Made by a program: the position numbers and the translations under genes | Part shown: positions 8,612 to 17,357 of the stretch, in pieces | Layout: each line of letters starts with the position of its first letter | How positions within the stretch are numbered: position 1 is the first letter of the stretch | Assembly: GCF_005146945.1 (NCBI RefSeq) | Contig: NZ_SWMS01000001.1 | Coordinates: 682,001 to 746,000 of the forward strand | Length of the DNA stretch: 64,000 nt | DNA from: Prauserella endophytica | Lineage (GTDB): Bacteria; Actinomycetota; Actinomycetes; Mycobacteriales; Pseudonocardiaceae | Reading direction: 5' to 3' | The notes under the pieces: generated by a model | Database searches by the model: none | Seen by the model: only the letters and a program-made list of their open reading frames with translations | Told to the model about the DNA's origin: nothing

Positions 8612-9583
8612 GTGCGCCTAGGGGTACTCGACGTCGGGTCGAACACCGTCCACCTGCTGGTGGTGGACGCCCATCGGGGTGCCCACCCCACGCCGATGCA
8701 TTCCGAGAAGACCGTGCTGCGGCTCGCGGAGCAGATCAACAAGAACGGTGAGCTGAGCAAGAAGGGCATCGACGACCTGGTCGAGGCTGTCGAGTCCGCG
8801 AAGGAGGCGGCGAAGCGGCTGGGGTGCGAGGAGGTCATGGCCTTCGCGACCTCGGCGGTGCGTGAGGCGAGCAACGCGGGCAAGGTCCTGCGGAAGGTGG
8901 CCGATGAGACCGGCGTCGAGCTGCGGGTTCTCACCGGCGAGCAGGAGGCCCGGCTGACGTTCCTCGCCGTGCGCCGCTGGTACGGCTGGTCGGCGGGACA
9001 GCTGCTGGTGCTCGACATCGGTGGCGGCTCGCTCGAGGTCGCGATGGGCATCGACGAGGAGCCGGAGCTGGCCGAGTCGCTGCCGCTCGGGGCGGGCAGG
9101 CTCACGCGGACCCGGTTCAGCAAGGACCCGCCGACGCGCTCGGAGCTGGTCGCGACATCGGCCTGGCTGGAGGACCAGCTCGGCGACCTCGCGAAGAGGA
9201 TCTCCAAGCTCGGCGAGCCGGACCGGGTGGTGGCAACGTCGAAGACGTTCCGTTCGCTCGCGCGGCTCGCCGGTGCGGCTCCGTCCGCGGCGGGCCCCCG
9301 CGTGCGGCGGGTGCTCACCGACACGGCACTGCGGCAGCTCATCTCGTTCATCTCCCGCATGTCCTCCGACGACCTCGCCGAGCTGGAGGGCGTCAGCGCG
9401 GGAAGGGCACACCAGCTCGTGGCGGGGGCTCTCGTGGCGCAGGCCACGATGCGAGCCCTGTCACTGGAAACTTTGGAAATATGCCCTTGGGCACTGCGTG
9501 AGGGTGTGATTCTGCGACGGCTGGACCACTCGAACGGCGCGGACCAGACTGCATTGATGACCGGCCAGGGTCGGCACGGATGA
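8612..9583 (+). CDS. Ppx/GppA family phosphatase
   Basis: Member of the exopolyphosphatase/guanosine pentaphosphate phosphohydrolase family, 323 residues, with the actin-like ASKHA fold. The phosphate-1 loop is near the N-terminus ([14 protein letters not shown]) and the second glycine loop is [13 protein letters not shown]. It is the short type without the extra C-terminal domain. It would hydrolyse polyphosphate or pppGpp. Position directly after the phosphate-sensing pair senX3-regX3 fits a phosphate-storage role, and the same gene (Rv0496) occurs nearby in mycobacteria. Actual substrate preference is not readable. Confidence 0.88.
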   Translation: MRLGVLDVGSNTVHLLVVDAHRGAHPTPMHSEKTVLRLAEQINKNGELSKKGIDDLVEAVESAKEAAKRLGCEEVMAFATSAVREASNAGKVLRKVADETGVELRVLTGEQEARLTFLAVRRWYGWSAGQLLVLDIGGGSLEVAMGIDEEPELAESLPLGAGRLTRTRFSKDPPTRSELVATSAWLEDQLGDLAKRISKLGEPDRVVATSKTFRSLARLAGAAPSAAGPRVRRVLTDTALRQLISFISRMSSDDLAELEGVSAGRAHQLVAGALVAQATMRALSLETLEICPWALREGVILRRLDHSNGADQTALMTGQGRHG

Positions 9584-9635
9584 CGCCTGGGTTCACACTG
9601 GACGTAGACAACAGGCGACGGGCACGGTGGAAAGG

Positions 9636-10943
9636 ATGACTCGAGACAGCGAGGGCGAGCGGCCCCAGAAGACGGTGGCCGAGCTACTCGCCCAACATGG
9701 CGGACAGGTCGGCGGCGCACCGCGCCGTCGGCGACGTCGCGCTGCCGACGATGACGACGCGCCGAGCATCAGCGACACGGCGCCCCAGGCGATCATCGAC
9801 CGAGTGCGGGCCGAGGGCCCGCCACCTCCCGGTGTCGGCAGGCGCAACGGCGCCGCGCCGGCCCCGCCACCCCCGGCGGAGCAGACCGACGAGGCACCCC
9901 CGGCGCGGGGCGGCAGACCACCGAGGGTGCCCCCGCCCCCTCAGGGCGGCACCGGCGGCTATCCGGTTCCTCCTCCGCAGGCACCCGAGGAGGGGGGCAG
10001 GCCGCTGCCGCCGCGACCCCTCAACGGAACTCGCAACGGCATACCCGTTCCCCCCGCCGAGGCGCCGCCCGGCAGGCGTGGACCTTCGCCGGAGCCCCCG
10101 GGCTCGGAGGGCACGCTCTCCGCACGGCTCGACGGTCTCGAAGGGACCGCGGCGGACCAGGGCGGAATGGAACCACCCGCCCCGTCGCGCCCCGGCACGG
10201 GCAGGTTCCCGCTGCCACCGCGCAGGCGCAGGCCGCCGCGCGGCACCCCGCCGCCGCCCCCCGAGCCGAGCACGGAGCAGTTCCCCGCCGTCGCGGGCGC
10301 GCCGGACACCGACGTCCCGCACCCGGACGAGCCCCCAGCGGGGCTGGCGGGCTGGCGCCGCCGCAGGCAGGACACGCAGAACGAGGACACCGAGGTCGGC
10401 GTGATGCCCGTGGTGCCCCCGGCGCCAGCAGGGCCTGAAGAGGACGACGACGAGGGCCCGCCGACCGGGTTCTACACGCCGAACTTCGATGACGACGACG
10501 AGGCCGACGGCCCGGACGGCCGCTACCACGCCGGACTCCTCGAGGACGACCCGCTGGGCGAGCAGCGCCCGCACGACCCGTACGCGGCGGACTACGAGGA
10601 CGACTACGCCTACGACGAAGAGCTCGACGACCGCGACGAGCTGGCGGGCAGCGACCTCGATGAGGACGAGGAGACCGCGTCGCCCGCCAAGCAGTGGCTT
10701 GCGCTGGCCGGTCAGCTCGCCCTCGGCGTCGCGGGCGGTGCCGCCGTGTGGCTCGGCTTCAACTGGCTGTGGGGCCAGCTCCCCGCGGCCGCGCTGATCG
10801 CCGCGCTGGTGGTCACGGTCGGGCTGGTGTGGATCGTGCGCAAGGTGCGCCGCGCCGAGGACCTGCAGACCACGGTGCTGGCACTGCTCGTCGGGCTCGT
10901 GGTCACCGTGTCGCCCGCCGCGTTGCTGCTCGTCTCCAGGTAG
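9636..10943 (+). CDS. proline-rich, acidic protein with C-terminal membrane segments
   Basis: Protein of 435 residues in the position of mycobacterial Rv0497; function unknown. A short conserved N-terminus (KTVAELLAQHGG) is followed by an Arg cluster, then a long disordered Pro/Arg/Gly-rich region, a strongly acidic stretch (about 265-345), and three hydrophobic segments at the C-terminus (about 348-435). The large N-terminal part is therefore probably cytoplasmic and tethered to the membrane by its tail. A GTG nine bases upstream (9627) is an alternative start. It ends 3 nt before the next gene. Confidence 0.75.
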   Translation: MTRDSEGERPQKTVAELLAQHGGQVGGAPRRRRRRAADDDDAPSISDTAPQAIIDRVRAEGPPPPGVGRRNGAAPAPPPPAEQTDEAPPARGGRPPRVPPPPQGGTGGYPVPPPQAPEEGGRPLPPRPLNGTRNGIPVPPAEAPPGRRGPSPEPPGSEGTLSARLDGLEGTAADQGGMEPPAPSRPGTGRFPLPPRRRRPPRGTPPPPPEPSTEQFPAVAGAPDTDVPHPDEPPAGLAGWRRRRQDTQNEDTEVGVMPVVPPAPAGPEEDDDEGPPTGFYTPNFDDDDEADGPDGRYHAGLLEDDPLGEQRPHDPYAADYEDDYAYDEELDDRDELAGSDLDEDEETASPAKQWLALAGQLALGVAGGAAVWLGFNWLWGQLPAAALIAALVVTVGLVWIVRKVRRAEDLQTTVLALLVGLVVTVSPAALLLVSR

Positions 10944-10946
10944 CGC

Positions 10947-11741
10947 GTGGCCGCAGCGATTCCCGTCGGGCTGTCGACGGCGTCGGTGTGGCCGCTGCGC
11001 GCCCGCACCGGGTTCGAGCTGGCCGCCGCACTCGGCTACGACGGCGTCGAGGTGATGGTGTGGGCTGACCCGGAGAGCCAGAGCGTGCCCGCGCTGCGCA
11101 GACTCCGCGACGAGACCGGCGTGCCGGTGCTGTCGATCCACTCGCCGTCGCTGTTGATCACGCAGCGCGTGTGGTCGCCCGACCCCGTGGTGCGCCTTCG
11201 CCGCTCGGTGGAGGCCGCGATGGAGCTGGAGGCCCGCACCGTCGTGGTGCACCCCCCGTTTCGCTGGCAGCGCCGCTACGGTGACGCCTTCGCCGACCTT
11301 GTCGCCGAGCTGGAGGAGAGCAGCGGCGTCGACATCGCGGTGGAGAACATGTTCAAGGTCCGCCCACCCGGGGGCAGCCGCAACGCGAGGGTGTCGGCGT
11401 TCCGCCCCTCGATCGACCCGACCGACGTCGGGTACTCGCACTACACCCTCGACCTGTCCCACAGCGCCGCCGCGGGCATGGACGCGCTGGAGCTGGCCGA
11501 GCGCATGGGCGAGGGCTTGACCCATGTGCACCTCGCCGACGGCACCGGGGTGCCGAAGGACGAGCACCTCATGCCGGGCCGGGGCAACCAACCATGCGCT
11601 GAGCTGCTCGAACACCTCGCCGCGACCGGTTTCGACGGGCAGGTCGTGCTCGAGGTGAACACACGCGGTGCGCGCAACCTGGCCGAGCGTGCCCGCATGC
11701 TCGGCGAGGCGCTGCTGTTCACCCGGCTCCACCTCGGCTGA
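10947..11741 (+). CDS. sugar phosphate isomerase/epimerase (TIM barrel)
   Basis: Xylose-isomerase-like TIM-barrel protein of 264 residues. Beta-strand and metal-site motifs of the AP-endonuclease-2 family can be seen: GYDGVEVMVW, SIHSPS, TVVVHPPFRW, VAVENMF-like VDIAVENM, THVHLADG and VVLEVNTRG. These provide the Glu/His/Asp metal ligands. The exact substrate is not known; the mycobacterial counterpart Rv0498 is likewise uncharacterised. It starts with GTG 3 nt behind the proline-rich membrane protein, so the two are co-transcribed. Confidence 0.82.
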   Translation: MAAAIPVGLSTASVWPLRARTGFELAAALGYDGVEVMVWADPESQSVPALRRLRDETGVPVLSIHSPSLLITQRVWSPDPVVRLRRSVEAAMELEARTVVVHPPFRWQRRYGDAFADLVAELEESSGVDIAVENMFKVRPPGGSRNARVSAFRPSIDPTDVGYSHYTLDLSHSAAAGMDALELAERMGEGLTHVHLADGTGVPKDEHLMPGRGNQPCAELLEHLAATGFDGQVVLEVNTRGARNLAERARMLGEALLFTRLHLG

Positions 11742-11794
11742 AACCCAAGATCAACTCGTGCCCTGCCGAGACCTCGTTTCCGCGTATCGGCACG

Positions 11795-11800
11795 TATGGT
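11795..11800 (+). promoter_or_regulatory. -10 box for leaderless proline dehydrogenase
   Basis: TATGGT lies 7 nt before the GTG at 11808. It overlaps the alternative ATG at 11796, which makes GTG 11808 the more likely start. Confidence 0.5.
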
Positions 11801-11807
11801 CTTGACC

Positions 11808-12734
11808 GTGGAGCCGTTGCGTTCGTTGATCCTCGCAGCCGCAGGCAACGACACGATCCGGCGCCTGGTGGCCACCGCACCCGGCGCCAGGAGTGTCGTC
11901 GCGCGGTTCGTGGCCGGGGAGACCGTCGACGACGCCCTGGCCGCCGTCACGGCGCTCGCCGCCGACGGGCGCCGAGCGACGCTGGACCACCTCGGCGAGA
12001 ACGCGGGCGATCCCGCGTCGGCGGAGTCGGCCGTCTCCGCCTACCTCAGGCTCCTCGAAGCGCTGCGAGTCAAGGCACTGACCGACCACGCCGAGGTGAG
12101 CGTCAAGCTCTCAGCGCTGGGCCTGCGTGCCGACGAGGGCGCAGCCCTCGACCGCGCCGCGCGCATCTGCGCCGCGGCCCACGAAGGCGGCACGACCGTG
12201 ACCATCGACATGGAGGAGCACGACACCGTCGAAGCCACGCTGCGCGTGGTGCGGGAGCTGCGTCGGACGTGGCCCTCTGTCGGCGCCGTCCTGCAGTCGT
12301 ACCTGCGCCGGACCGAGGCCGACGCCGCGGAGCTCGCCGTCGACGGCTCTCGAGTGCGGTTGTGCAAGGGCGCCTACGCTGCGCCCTCGACTGTGGCCTT
12401 CGCGACGGCGGGCGAAGTGGACCTGAGTTACGTTCGCTGCGCGAACATCCTGCTCGCTGGGGGCGGGTATCCGATGTTCGCCACTCACGACCCCCGGCTC
12501 ATCGAGGTGCTGGGGGAACGGGTGCGCTGGTACGGGTGCCGCGAGGGCACCTACGAGTACCAGCTGCTGTTCGGGGTCCGGCCTGACGAGCAGCGCAGGC
12601 TGGCGGCGGAAGGGGAGACCGTGCGCGTGTACGTGCCGTTCGGCGAGCAGTGGTACGGATACCTGATGCGGAGGCTGGCCGAACGGCCCGCCAACACCGC
12701 GTTCTTCCTGCGAGCGCTGGCCAGCCGTTCGTGA
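11808..12734 (+). CDS. proline dehydrogenase (monofunctional)
   Basis: FAD enzyme of 308 residues that oxidises proline to 1-pyrroline-5-carboxylate, the first step of proline catabolism. It is the single-domain type, without the P5C dehydrogenase half of PutA. Conserved signatures of the (beta/alpha)8 barrel are present: VSVKLSALGL, RLCKGAYAAP, MFATHDPRLIE and YQLLFGVRP, with a C-terminal YLMRRLAERPAN helix that binds substrate. The GTG at 11808 is preferred because a TATGGT box lies 7 nt upstream; ATG 11796 would add four residues. It overlaps the next gene by 4 nt (GTGA). Confidence 0.93.
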   Translation: MEPLRSLILAAAGNDTIRRLVATAPGARSVVARFVAGETVDDALAAVTALAADGRRATLDHLGENAGDPASAESAVSAYLRLLEALRVKALTDHAEVSVKLSALGLRADEGAALDRAARICAAAHEGGTTVTIDMEEHDTVEATLRVVRELRRTWPSVGAVLQSYLRRTEADAAELAVDGSRVRLCKGAYAAPSTVAFATAGEVDLSYVRCANILLAGGGYPMFATHDPRLIEVLGERVRWYGCREGTYEYQLLFGVRPDEQRRLAAEGETVRVYVPFGEQWYGYLMRRLAERPANTAFFLRALASRS

Positions 12735-13555
12735 GCACCATCGACTACGACCCGACGTCGTTCGGGTCCGCCTGCGAGACCAGGTCCCTCGGCGACGGCA
12801 CGTTCACGGCGGACCTGCGGCACGAATGGTCCATCGGCGGCCACCCGCACGGCGGGTTCCTCGTGGCCCTGCTCGCCAAGGCCGCCGTCACCGTGCTCGC
12901 CGAGCGGGGAGAGCCGCCGATCGACCCCATGGTGGTGAGCGCCGAGTTCCTCCGGCCGCCCGCGATCGGCCCGGTGCTGCTGCGGGCCGACATCCGCAAG
13001 ATCGGCCGCCGCGCCACCGTGGTCGCGGTCGTGCTGGAGCAGCGTGGCCGCAGCTGCGTCGAGGCCCGCGTGACCGCGGGCAGGCTGCCGGTGCGCAGGC
13101 CGGTGTGGAGCGACGTGCCTGCGCTGCCGGCGGAGCCGCCGGCCGGTGCGCACACGCTGTCGGGCGAGACCTCCGAAGGGGTCTTCCACCTCGCGAAGGG
13201 CTGCGACGTGCGTGTCGACCCGGCCACGGCCGGCTATCTCAGCGGTCGCACCGGCGACCCGCCGAGGATCCGGCTGTGGGTCCGGCCGCGCGACGGCGAG
13301 CCCGACCCGTACTTCGCGCTGCTGGCGGGCGACATCAACCCGCCCGTGGTGTTCAACCTCGGGCGCTTCGGCTGGGCGCCGACCGCGCAGCTCACGGCGT
13401 TCGTGCGCACGCGGCCGTCGGCAGGCTGGCTGCGGGTGCTGGCGGAGAGCAGATCGGTGCAGGAGGGCTGGTTCGACTCCGACGCGCTCGTGATCGACGC
13501 GCAGGGCCGCATCGTGTGCCAGGCACGGCAACTCGCCCTTTCACCATCGCCCTAG
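12731..13555 (+). CDS. acyl-CoA thioesterase-like double hotdog protein
   Basis: Protein of 274 residues resembling the TesB/thioesterase superfamily with two hotdog folds. The first half shows WSIGGHPHGGFLVALLAKAA, a hotdog helix, and VVSAEFLRPPAIGP. The second half repeats the pattern (FGWAPTAQLTAFVR, WLRVLAESRSVQEGWFDSDALVIDAQGRIVCQARQ). It probably cleaves an acyl-CoA; the substrate is unknown. Its GTG overlaps the proline dehydrogenase stop, so the two are coupled. The upstream open frame to 12650 is not part of it. Confidence 0.8.
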   Translation: MSTIDYDPTSFGSACETRSLGDGTFTADLRHEWSIGGHPHGGFLVALLAKAAVTVLAERGEPPIDPMVVSAEFLRPPAIGPVLLRADIRKIGRRATVVAVVLEQRGRSCVEARVTAGRLPVRRPVWSDVPALPAEPPAGAHTLSGETSEGVFHLAKGCDVRVDPATAGYLSGRTGDPPRIRLWVRPRDGEPDPYFALLAGDINPPVVFNLGRFGWAPTAQLTAFVRTRPSAGWLRVLAESRSVQEGWFDSDALVIDAQGRIVCQARQLALSPSP

Positions 13556-13558
13556 AGT
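13553..13558 (+). promoter_or_regulatory. -10 box overlapping a stop codon, proC
   Basis: TAGAGT begins with the TAG stop of the thioesterase gene and lies 7 nt before the proC ATG. This suggests a leaderless proC transcript within an apparent operon. Confidence 0.5.
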
Positions 13559-13565
13559 CAGACGC

Positions 13566-14378
13566 ATGGCAACTATCGCTGTACTGGGTGCCGGCAAGAT
13601 CGGTGAGGCGCTGCTCTCTGGCTTGCTGCACGCGGGCCGCAAGCCGGAGGACCTGCTGTTCACCGAGCGGCATCCGGAACGCTCCGCCGAGCTGACCGAG
13701 CGCTACGGCATCGCCGGGGTCGAGGTGTCCGAGGCGGCCAAGCGCGCGGACGTGCTGATCGTCGCCGTGAAGCCGCAGGACATCGAGCCCGTGCTGGACG
13801 ACCTGGCCCCGCTGGTGGGCCCCGGCTCGCTGGTGGTCTCGCTGTGCGCAGGCCTGCCGACGGCGCTGTACGAGCGCAGGCTCCCCGAGGGCACGCCGGT
13901 CGTCCGCGTCATGCCGAACACCCCGATGCTCGTCAACGAGGCGATGAGCGCCGTCTCCCCGGGCCGGCACGCCACCCCCGAGCACATCCGCGTGGTCGAG
14001 GACCTGCTCTCCAGCGTCGGCAAGGTGCTGGAGGTGCCGGAGTCGCAGCAGGACGCCGTCACCGCGCTGTCCGGCTCGGGTCCGGCGTACTTCTTCTTCC
14101 TGGTCGAGGCCATGATCGACGCCGGGATACTGCTCGGGCTCCCGCGCGCGGTCGCCGAGCAGCTCATCGTCCAGTCGGCGGTCGGCGCCGCCAAGATGCT
14201 CGCGGAGAGCGCCGAGCATCCGGTGATCCTGCGCGAGGCGGTCACCTCGCCGGCCGGTACCACGATCAACGCGATCCGGGAGCTGGAGAAGCACGGCGTC
14301 CGGGCCGCGTTGCTCGCCGCGATCGAGGCCGCCCGCGACCGTTCGGTTGAACTCGGCAAGGCGCACGAGGAGGACTGA
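13566..14378 (+). CDS. proC: pyrroline-5-carboxylate reductase
   Basis: Last enzyme of proline biosynthesis, reducing P5C with NAD(P)H; 270 residues. The N-terminal Rossmann motif is VLGAGKIGEALL. The family signatures VMPNTPMLV and the C-terminal dimer-forming helix region ALSGSGPAYFFFLVEAM and TSPAGTTINAIREL are present. It lies behind a proline dehydrogenase that runs the reverse chemistry, separated by one gene. Gene position before the small DNA-binding protein and bS22 matches mycobacteria (Rv0500-Rv0500A-Rv0500B). Confidence 0.96.
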   Translation: MATIAVLGAGKIGEALLSGLLHAGRKPEDLLFTERHPERSAELTERYGIAGVEVSEAAKRADVLIVAVKPQDIEPVLDDLAPLVGPGSLVVSLCAGLPTALYERRLPEGTPVVRVMPNTPMLVNEAMSAVSPGRHATPEHIRVVEDLLSSVGKVLEVPESQQDAVTALSGSGPAYFFFLVEAMIDAGILLGLPRAVAEQLIVQSAVGAAKMLAESAEHPVILREAVTSPAGTTINAIRELEKHGVRAALLAAIEAARDRSVELGKAHEED

Positions 14379-14558
14379 CCCGCGTCCGACGTGCGTACAT
14401 CACGATGTGTGCTCGCGAGCACGGTACGTATTGCCCTCGACAGCCGTCGCAATAGTCCCACGCGTCCCGCTACCCTCGGTGGTAGCACGTGCGTGTCGAT
14501 ACCGTTCGGTGGGGAAGCCGAGCGGCGCGACACGTGTAAAGGACACGGTGAATGACCT

Positions 14559-14774
14559 ATGCCGCCGAACAGGAAAGACGACGTGCCGGGCCCCCGGCAG
14601 GTCCAGTTCTTGACGGTCGCCGAGGTGGCGACGCTGATGCGGGTCTCCAAGATGACCGTCTACCGTCTCGTCCACTCGGGTGAGCTGCCGGCCGTACGCG
14701 TCGGCAAGTCCTTCCGGGTGCCCGAGAAGGCCGTTCACGACTACCTCGACAACGCCTACTTCGACGTCGGCTGA
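14559..14774 (+). CDS. excisionase-family helix-turn-helix DNA-binding protein
   Basis: Small 71-residue DNA-binding protein with a MerR/Xis-like winged helix: FLTVAEVATLMRVSKMTVY is the helix-turn-helix and GELPAVRVGKSFRVPEKAV the wing. It is the counterpart of mycobacterial Rv0500A and is not linked to any phage genes here, so the 'excisionase' label is only a fold name. A candidate ribosome site AAAGGA lies upstream at an unusually long distance (about 15 nt). Its regulatory targets are unknown. Confidence 0.85.
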   Translation: MPPNRKDDVPGPRQVQFLTVAEVATLMRVSKMTVYRLVHSGELPAVRVGKSFRVPEKAVHDYLDNAYFDVG

Positions 14775-15003
14775 CGGGTTTCTCGCAGGAGCCGTGCGTG
14801 GCGGTGCGGGTGGCGGAACCTCAGCCGCCTCCTCGCTGCGTAGCCGGATGACGGCCCACGCAAGCGGCTCCGCCGCTTCCGAACAGGCTCTAGTGGTAGC
14901 CGGAGACGAGCGCGAAAGAAGCCCCAGGTAACCTGATAGGCCGTTCGTGTGCTTGCCCCACGCGATTTTCACGACCGAACGTTCCGAACGTTAAGGAGCA
15001 CCT

Positions 15004-15105
15004 GTGGGCTCGGTGATCAAGAAGCGCCGCAAGCGTATGTCCAAGAAGAAGCACCGCAAGCTGCTTCGCCGCACGCGGGTCCAGCGTCGCAAGCAGGGCA
15101 AGTAA
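15004..15105 (+). CDS. ribosomal protein bS22 (AURKAIP1/COX24 family)
   Basis: Tiny 33-residue, extremely basic protein: 20 of 33 residues are Lys or Arg. It reads [19 protein letters not shown] and continues [14 protein letters not shown]. This matches the actinobacterial COX24-domain peptide found in mycobacterial ribosomes as bS22, part of the small subunit. It is too short for ordinary ORF thresholds. The GTG start has a good AAGGAG site 5 nt upstream (14993-14998). It follows the excisionase-like gene, as Rv0500B follows Rv0500A in mycobacteria. Confidence 0.93.
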   Translation: MGSVIKKRRKRMSKKKHRKLLRRTRVQRRKQGK

Positions 15106-15272
15106 GCGCGCCTGGAAACAACTGCTTCACGCACTCGGGTGAGCCCTGGTGGCCGGTAGGCGTAACCCCGGTTAACAGCATGTAAGAGGCGGTTCCGCGG
15201 CTCCTGCCACGGAGTACCATCCGGAATCGCCTCGCCTCTCTAGAAACCGTCGCCTTCCGGCCAGGGGGTCTG

Positions 15273-16307
15273 ATGCCGTCCAACGTCGTCCTCGTCACCG
15301 GGGTCGCCGGCGAGCTGGGCGGAAGGCTCCTGGCCAGGTTGGGCAACAACCCGGAGCTGGAACGGGTGATCGGCGTCGACACGTCGGCGCCGCACCCGGA
15401 CATCCTCCGCCGCATCGGCAACGCGGAGTTCGTCCGAGCCGACATCCGAAACCCGCTCATCGCGAAGATCATCAGCTCCGCGAGGGTCGACACGGTTGTG
15501 CACGCCTCGACGACGTGCCACCCCGCGGGCCCCGGCAGGCGGATGGCGATCAAGGAAGTGAACGTCATCGGCACGATGCGGCTGCTCGCCGCGTGTCAGC
15601 GTTCCCCGCTCGTGCGCAAGCTCGTCGTCAAGTCCACCGCCGCCGTGTACGGCGCCAGCTCGCGCTCGCCCGCGGTGTTCACCGAGGGCTCCGAGCTCAT
15701 CCCGGCCTCGTCGAACGGCTACGCCAAGGACGCCGTCGAGATGGAGGGCTACGTACGCGGTCTCTCGCGCCGCCGCCCCGACATCACGGTGACCATGGGC
15801 CGCTTCGTCAACATCATCGGGCCGGAGGTCGACACCGTGCTCGCGCGCTACTTCGCGCTGCCGGTGGTCCCCACGGTGCTCGGCTACGACGCTCGCCTCC
15901 AGCTGTTGCACTCCACCGACGCGCTGAACGTTCTGGAGTGCGCGACGCTGCAGGACAAGCCCGGCGTCTTCAACGTCGCCGCCGACGGCGTCCTGACGCT
16001 CTCGCAGGCGATCCGCCGGGCCGGGAGGGTCGAGCTGCCGATGCCGCGTCAGGTGATGCCCTCGGTCAGCAGGCTGCTGCGGGGCGCCCGCGTGGTCGAC
16101 TTCTCCTCCGACCAGGTGCGGCTGCTCAACTTCGGCCGGGTCGTCGACAACACGCGACTCAAGAACGAATTCGGGTACACACCCCGGTGGAGCACGCGAG
16201 AGGCCTACGACGACTACGTCCTCGGCCGCGGACTGCGGCCGGTGATCGACGGTGACCGTCTCGCGGAGCTGGCCACCACGGTCGACGGTTGGAGGGTGAA
16301 GCAGTGA
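15273..16307 (+). CDS. NAD-dependent epimerase/dehydratase family protein
   Basis: Extended SDR of 344 residues in the place of mycobacterial galE2 (Rv0501). The NAD-binding loop is TGVAGELGG (residues 9-17). The SDR serine region is present (KSTAAVYG), but the usual YxxxK is altered: in SSNGYAKDAVE the lysine has Asn, not Tyr, four residues before it, and a Tyr at minus two. Catalysis may therefore differ or be absent. The ATG has a GGGGG-type ribosome site. It overlaps the acyltransferase gene downstream by 4 nt, suggesting joint action on a lipid or envelope glycan. Confidence 0.82.
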   Translation: MPSNVVLVTGVAGELGGRLLARLGNNPELERVIGVDTSAPHPDILRRIGNAEFVRADIRNPLIAKIISSARVDTVVHASTTCHPAGPGRRMAIKEVNVIGTMRLLAACQRSPLVRKLVVKSTAAVYGASSRSPAVFTEGSELIPASSNGYAKDAVEMEGYVRGLSRRRPDITVTMGRFVNIIGPEVDTVLARYFALPVVPTVLGYDARLQLLHSTDALNVLECATLQDKPGVFNVAADGVLTLSQAIRRAGRVELPMPRQVMPSVSRLLRGARVVDFSSDQVRLLNFGRVVDNTRLKNEFGYTPRWSTREAYDDYVLGRGLRPVIDGDRLAELATTVDGWRVKQ

Positions 16308-17272
16308 CAACCGGCTCTTCGGCGCAGGTCATCCCGCTGCACCGAACCAGAGACGACGAGCCGCGGCCGGCCTCCCCGAGGGAGCACGACGCCCCGGTGG
16401 TGGCCTTCCCCGGCGCCACCGCGGCCCCGGAGCAGCCTGGCCAGGGCGACCCGCTGACGCGCTTCCTGACGTTCCTGTGTCACCGGTTCACCGGCGACTA
16501 CACCGTCGACGAATTCGGCTTCGACCCCGAGCTCACCGACACGCTCGTGCTGCCGCCCGTGCGCGTGCTGTACGAGAAGTGGTTCCGGGTGAGCACCCAT
16601 GGCGTGCGGAACCTGCCCGCCGAGGGCGGTGCCCTGCTCGTGGCCAACCACTCCGGCGTACTGCCGATCGACTCGGTGATGACCGCGTTCGCCGTGCACG
16701 AGCAGCGTGGGCGGCATCTGCGCATGCTGGGCGCCGACCTGGTGTTCAAGACGCCGCTGCTGGGCACGCTCGCCCGCAGGTCCGGGCAGACGCTCGCGTG
16801 CGGACCCGACGCGGAGCGGCTGCTGCGCGCGGGTGAGCTGGTCGGCGTGTGGCCGGAGGGCTTCAAGGGCGTCGGCAAGCCGTTCTCGGAGCGGTACAAG
16901 CTGCAGCGGTTCGGTCGCGGCGGGTTCGTGTCGGCGGCGCTGCGCACGGGTGTGCCGATCATCCCGGTGTCCATCGTGGGTGCCGAGGAGATCTACCCGA
17001 AGCTCGCCGACCTGAAGCCGCTGGCCCGCCTGCTCGGGCTGCCCTACTTCCCGGTGACGCCGTTCTTCCCGCTGCTCGGTCCGCTGGGCGCGATCCCGCT
17101 GCCGACGAAGTGGCACATCGAGTTCGGCGAGCCGATCGCCACTGACGGCTTGGCGGCCGAGGCGGACGAAGACCCGCTGCTGATCTTCAACCTCAACGAC
17201 CAGGTCCGTGAGGCCATCCAGCAGATGCTGTACCGCCGCCTCTCCCAACGCCGCGGCATCTTCCGCGACTGA
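16304..17272 (+). CDS. lysophospholipid acyltransferase family protein
   Basis: PlsC-type 1-acyl-glycerol-phosphate acyltransferase-like protein of 322 residues. The HX4D catalytic motif is His116-SGVLPI-Asp121 (NHSGVLPID), followed by the glycerol-phosphate binding block WPEGFKGVGKPF and VPIIPVSIVGAEE. The first 55 residues are a variable polar tail. A weakly hydrophobic stretch near 245-265 (FPVTPFFPLLGPLG) may contact the membrane. Its GTG overlaps the epimerase stop. It corresponds to mycobacterial Rv0502. Confidence 0.88.
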   Translation: MTTGSSAQVIPLHRTRDDEPRPASPREHDAPVVAFPGATAAPEQPGQGDPLTRFLTFLCHRFTGDYTVDEFGFDPELTDTLVLPPVRVLYEKWFRVSTHGVRNLPAEGGALLVANHSGVLPIDSVMTAFAVHEQRGRHLRMLGADLVFKTPLLGTLARRSGQTLACGPDAERLLRAGELVGVWPEGFKGVGKPFSERYKLQRFGRGGFVSAALRTGVPIIPVSIVGAEEIYPKLADLKPLARLLGLPYFPVTPFFPLLGPLGAIPLPTKWHIEFGEPIATDGLAAEADEDPLLIFNLNDQVREAIQQMLYRRLSQRRGIFRD

Positions 17273-17288
17273 GCCTTCCTCTACCGCC

Positions 17289-17339
17289 CCCCCAAGGCCA
17301 CCTTTGCTGCGTTCAACGCAACAAAGGTGGCCTTGGGGG
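17289..17339. terminator. palindrome between convergent genes (bidirectional terminator candidate)
   Basis: A 51-nt inverted repeat: CCCCCAAGGCCACCTTTG pairs with CAAAGGTGGCCTTGGGGG, with a short internal extension. It lies 16 nt behind the acyltransferase stop and 18 nt from the stop of the opposing HAD gene. It has the AAGGCCACC/GGTGGCCTT core of the repeat family in this window, but CCCCC/GGGGG ends. Confidence 0.75.
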
Positions 17340-17357
17340 CCGTCGGCACTGCTCCGG

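Noticed and set aside
7615-9720. Minus-strand open frame of 701 codons
   Set aside because: Antisense to regX3 and the Ppx gene, with low-complexity Arg/Ser/Pro translation; a shadow.
14559-14774. Prophage or integrative element marked by an 'excisionase'
   Set aside because: No integrase, attachment repeat or phage gene is nearby, and the gene is conserved in place next to proC and bS22.
17289-17339. Insertion-sequence end or attachment site
   Set aside because: The inverted repeat has no transposase and no target duplication, and similar copies lie behind unrelated genes.
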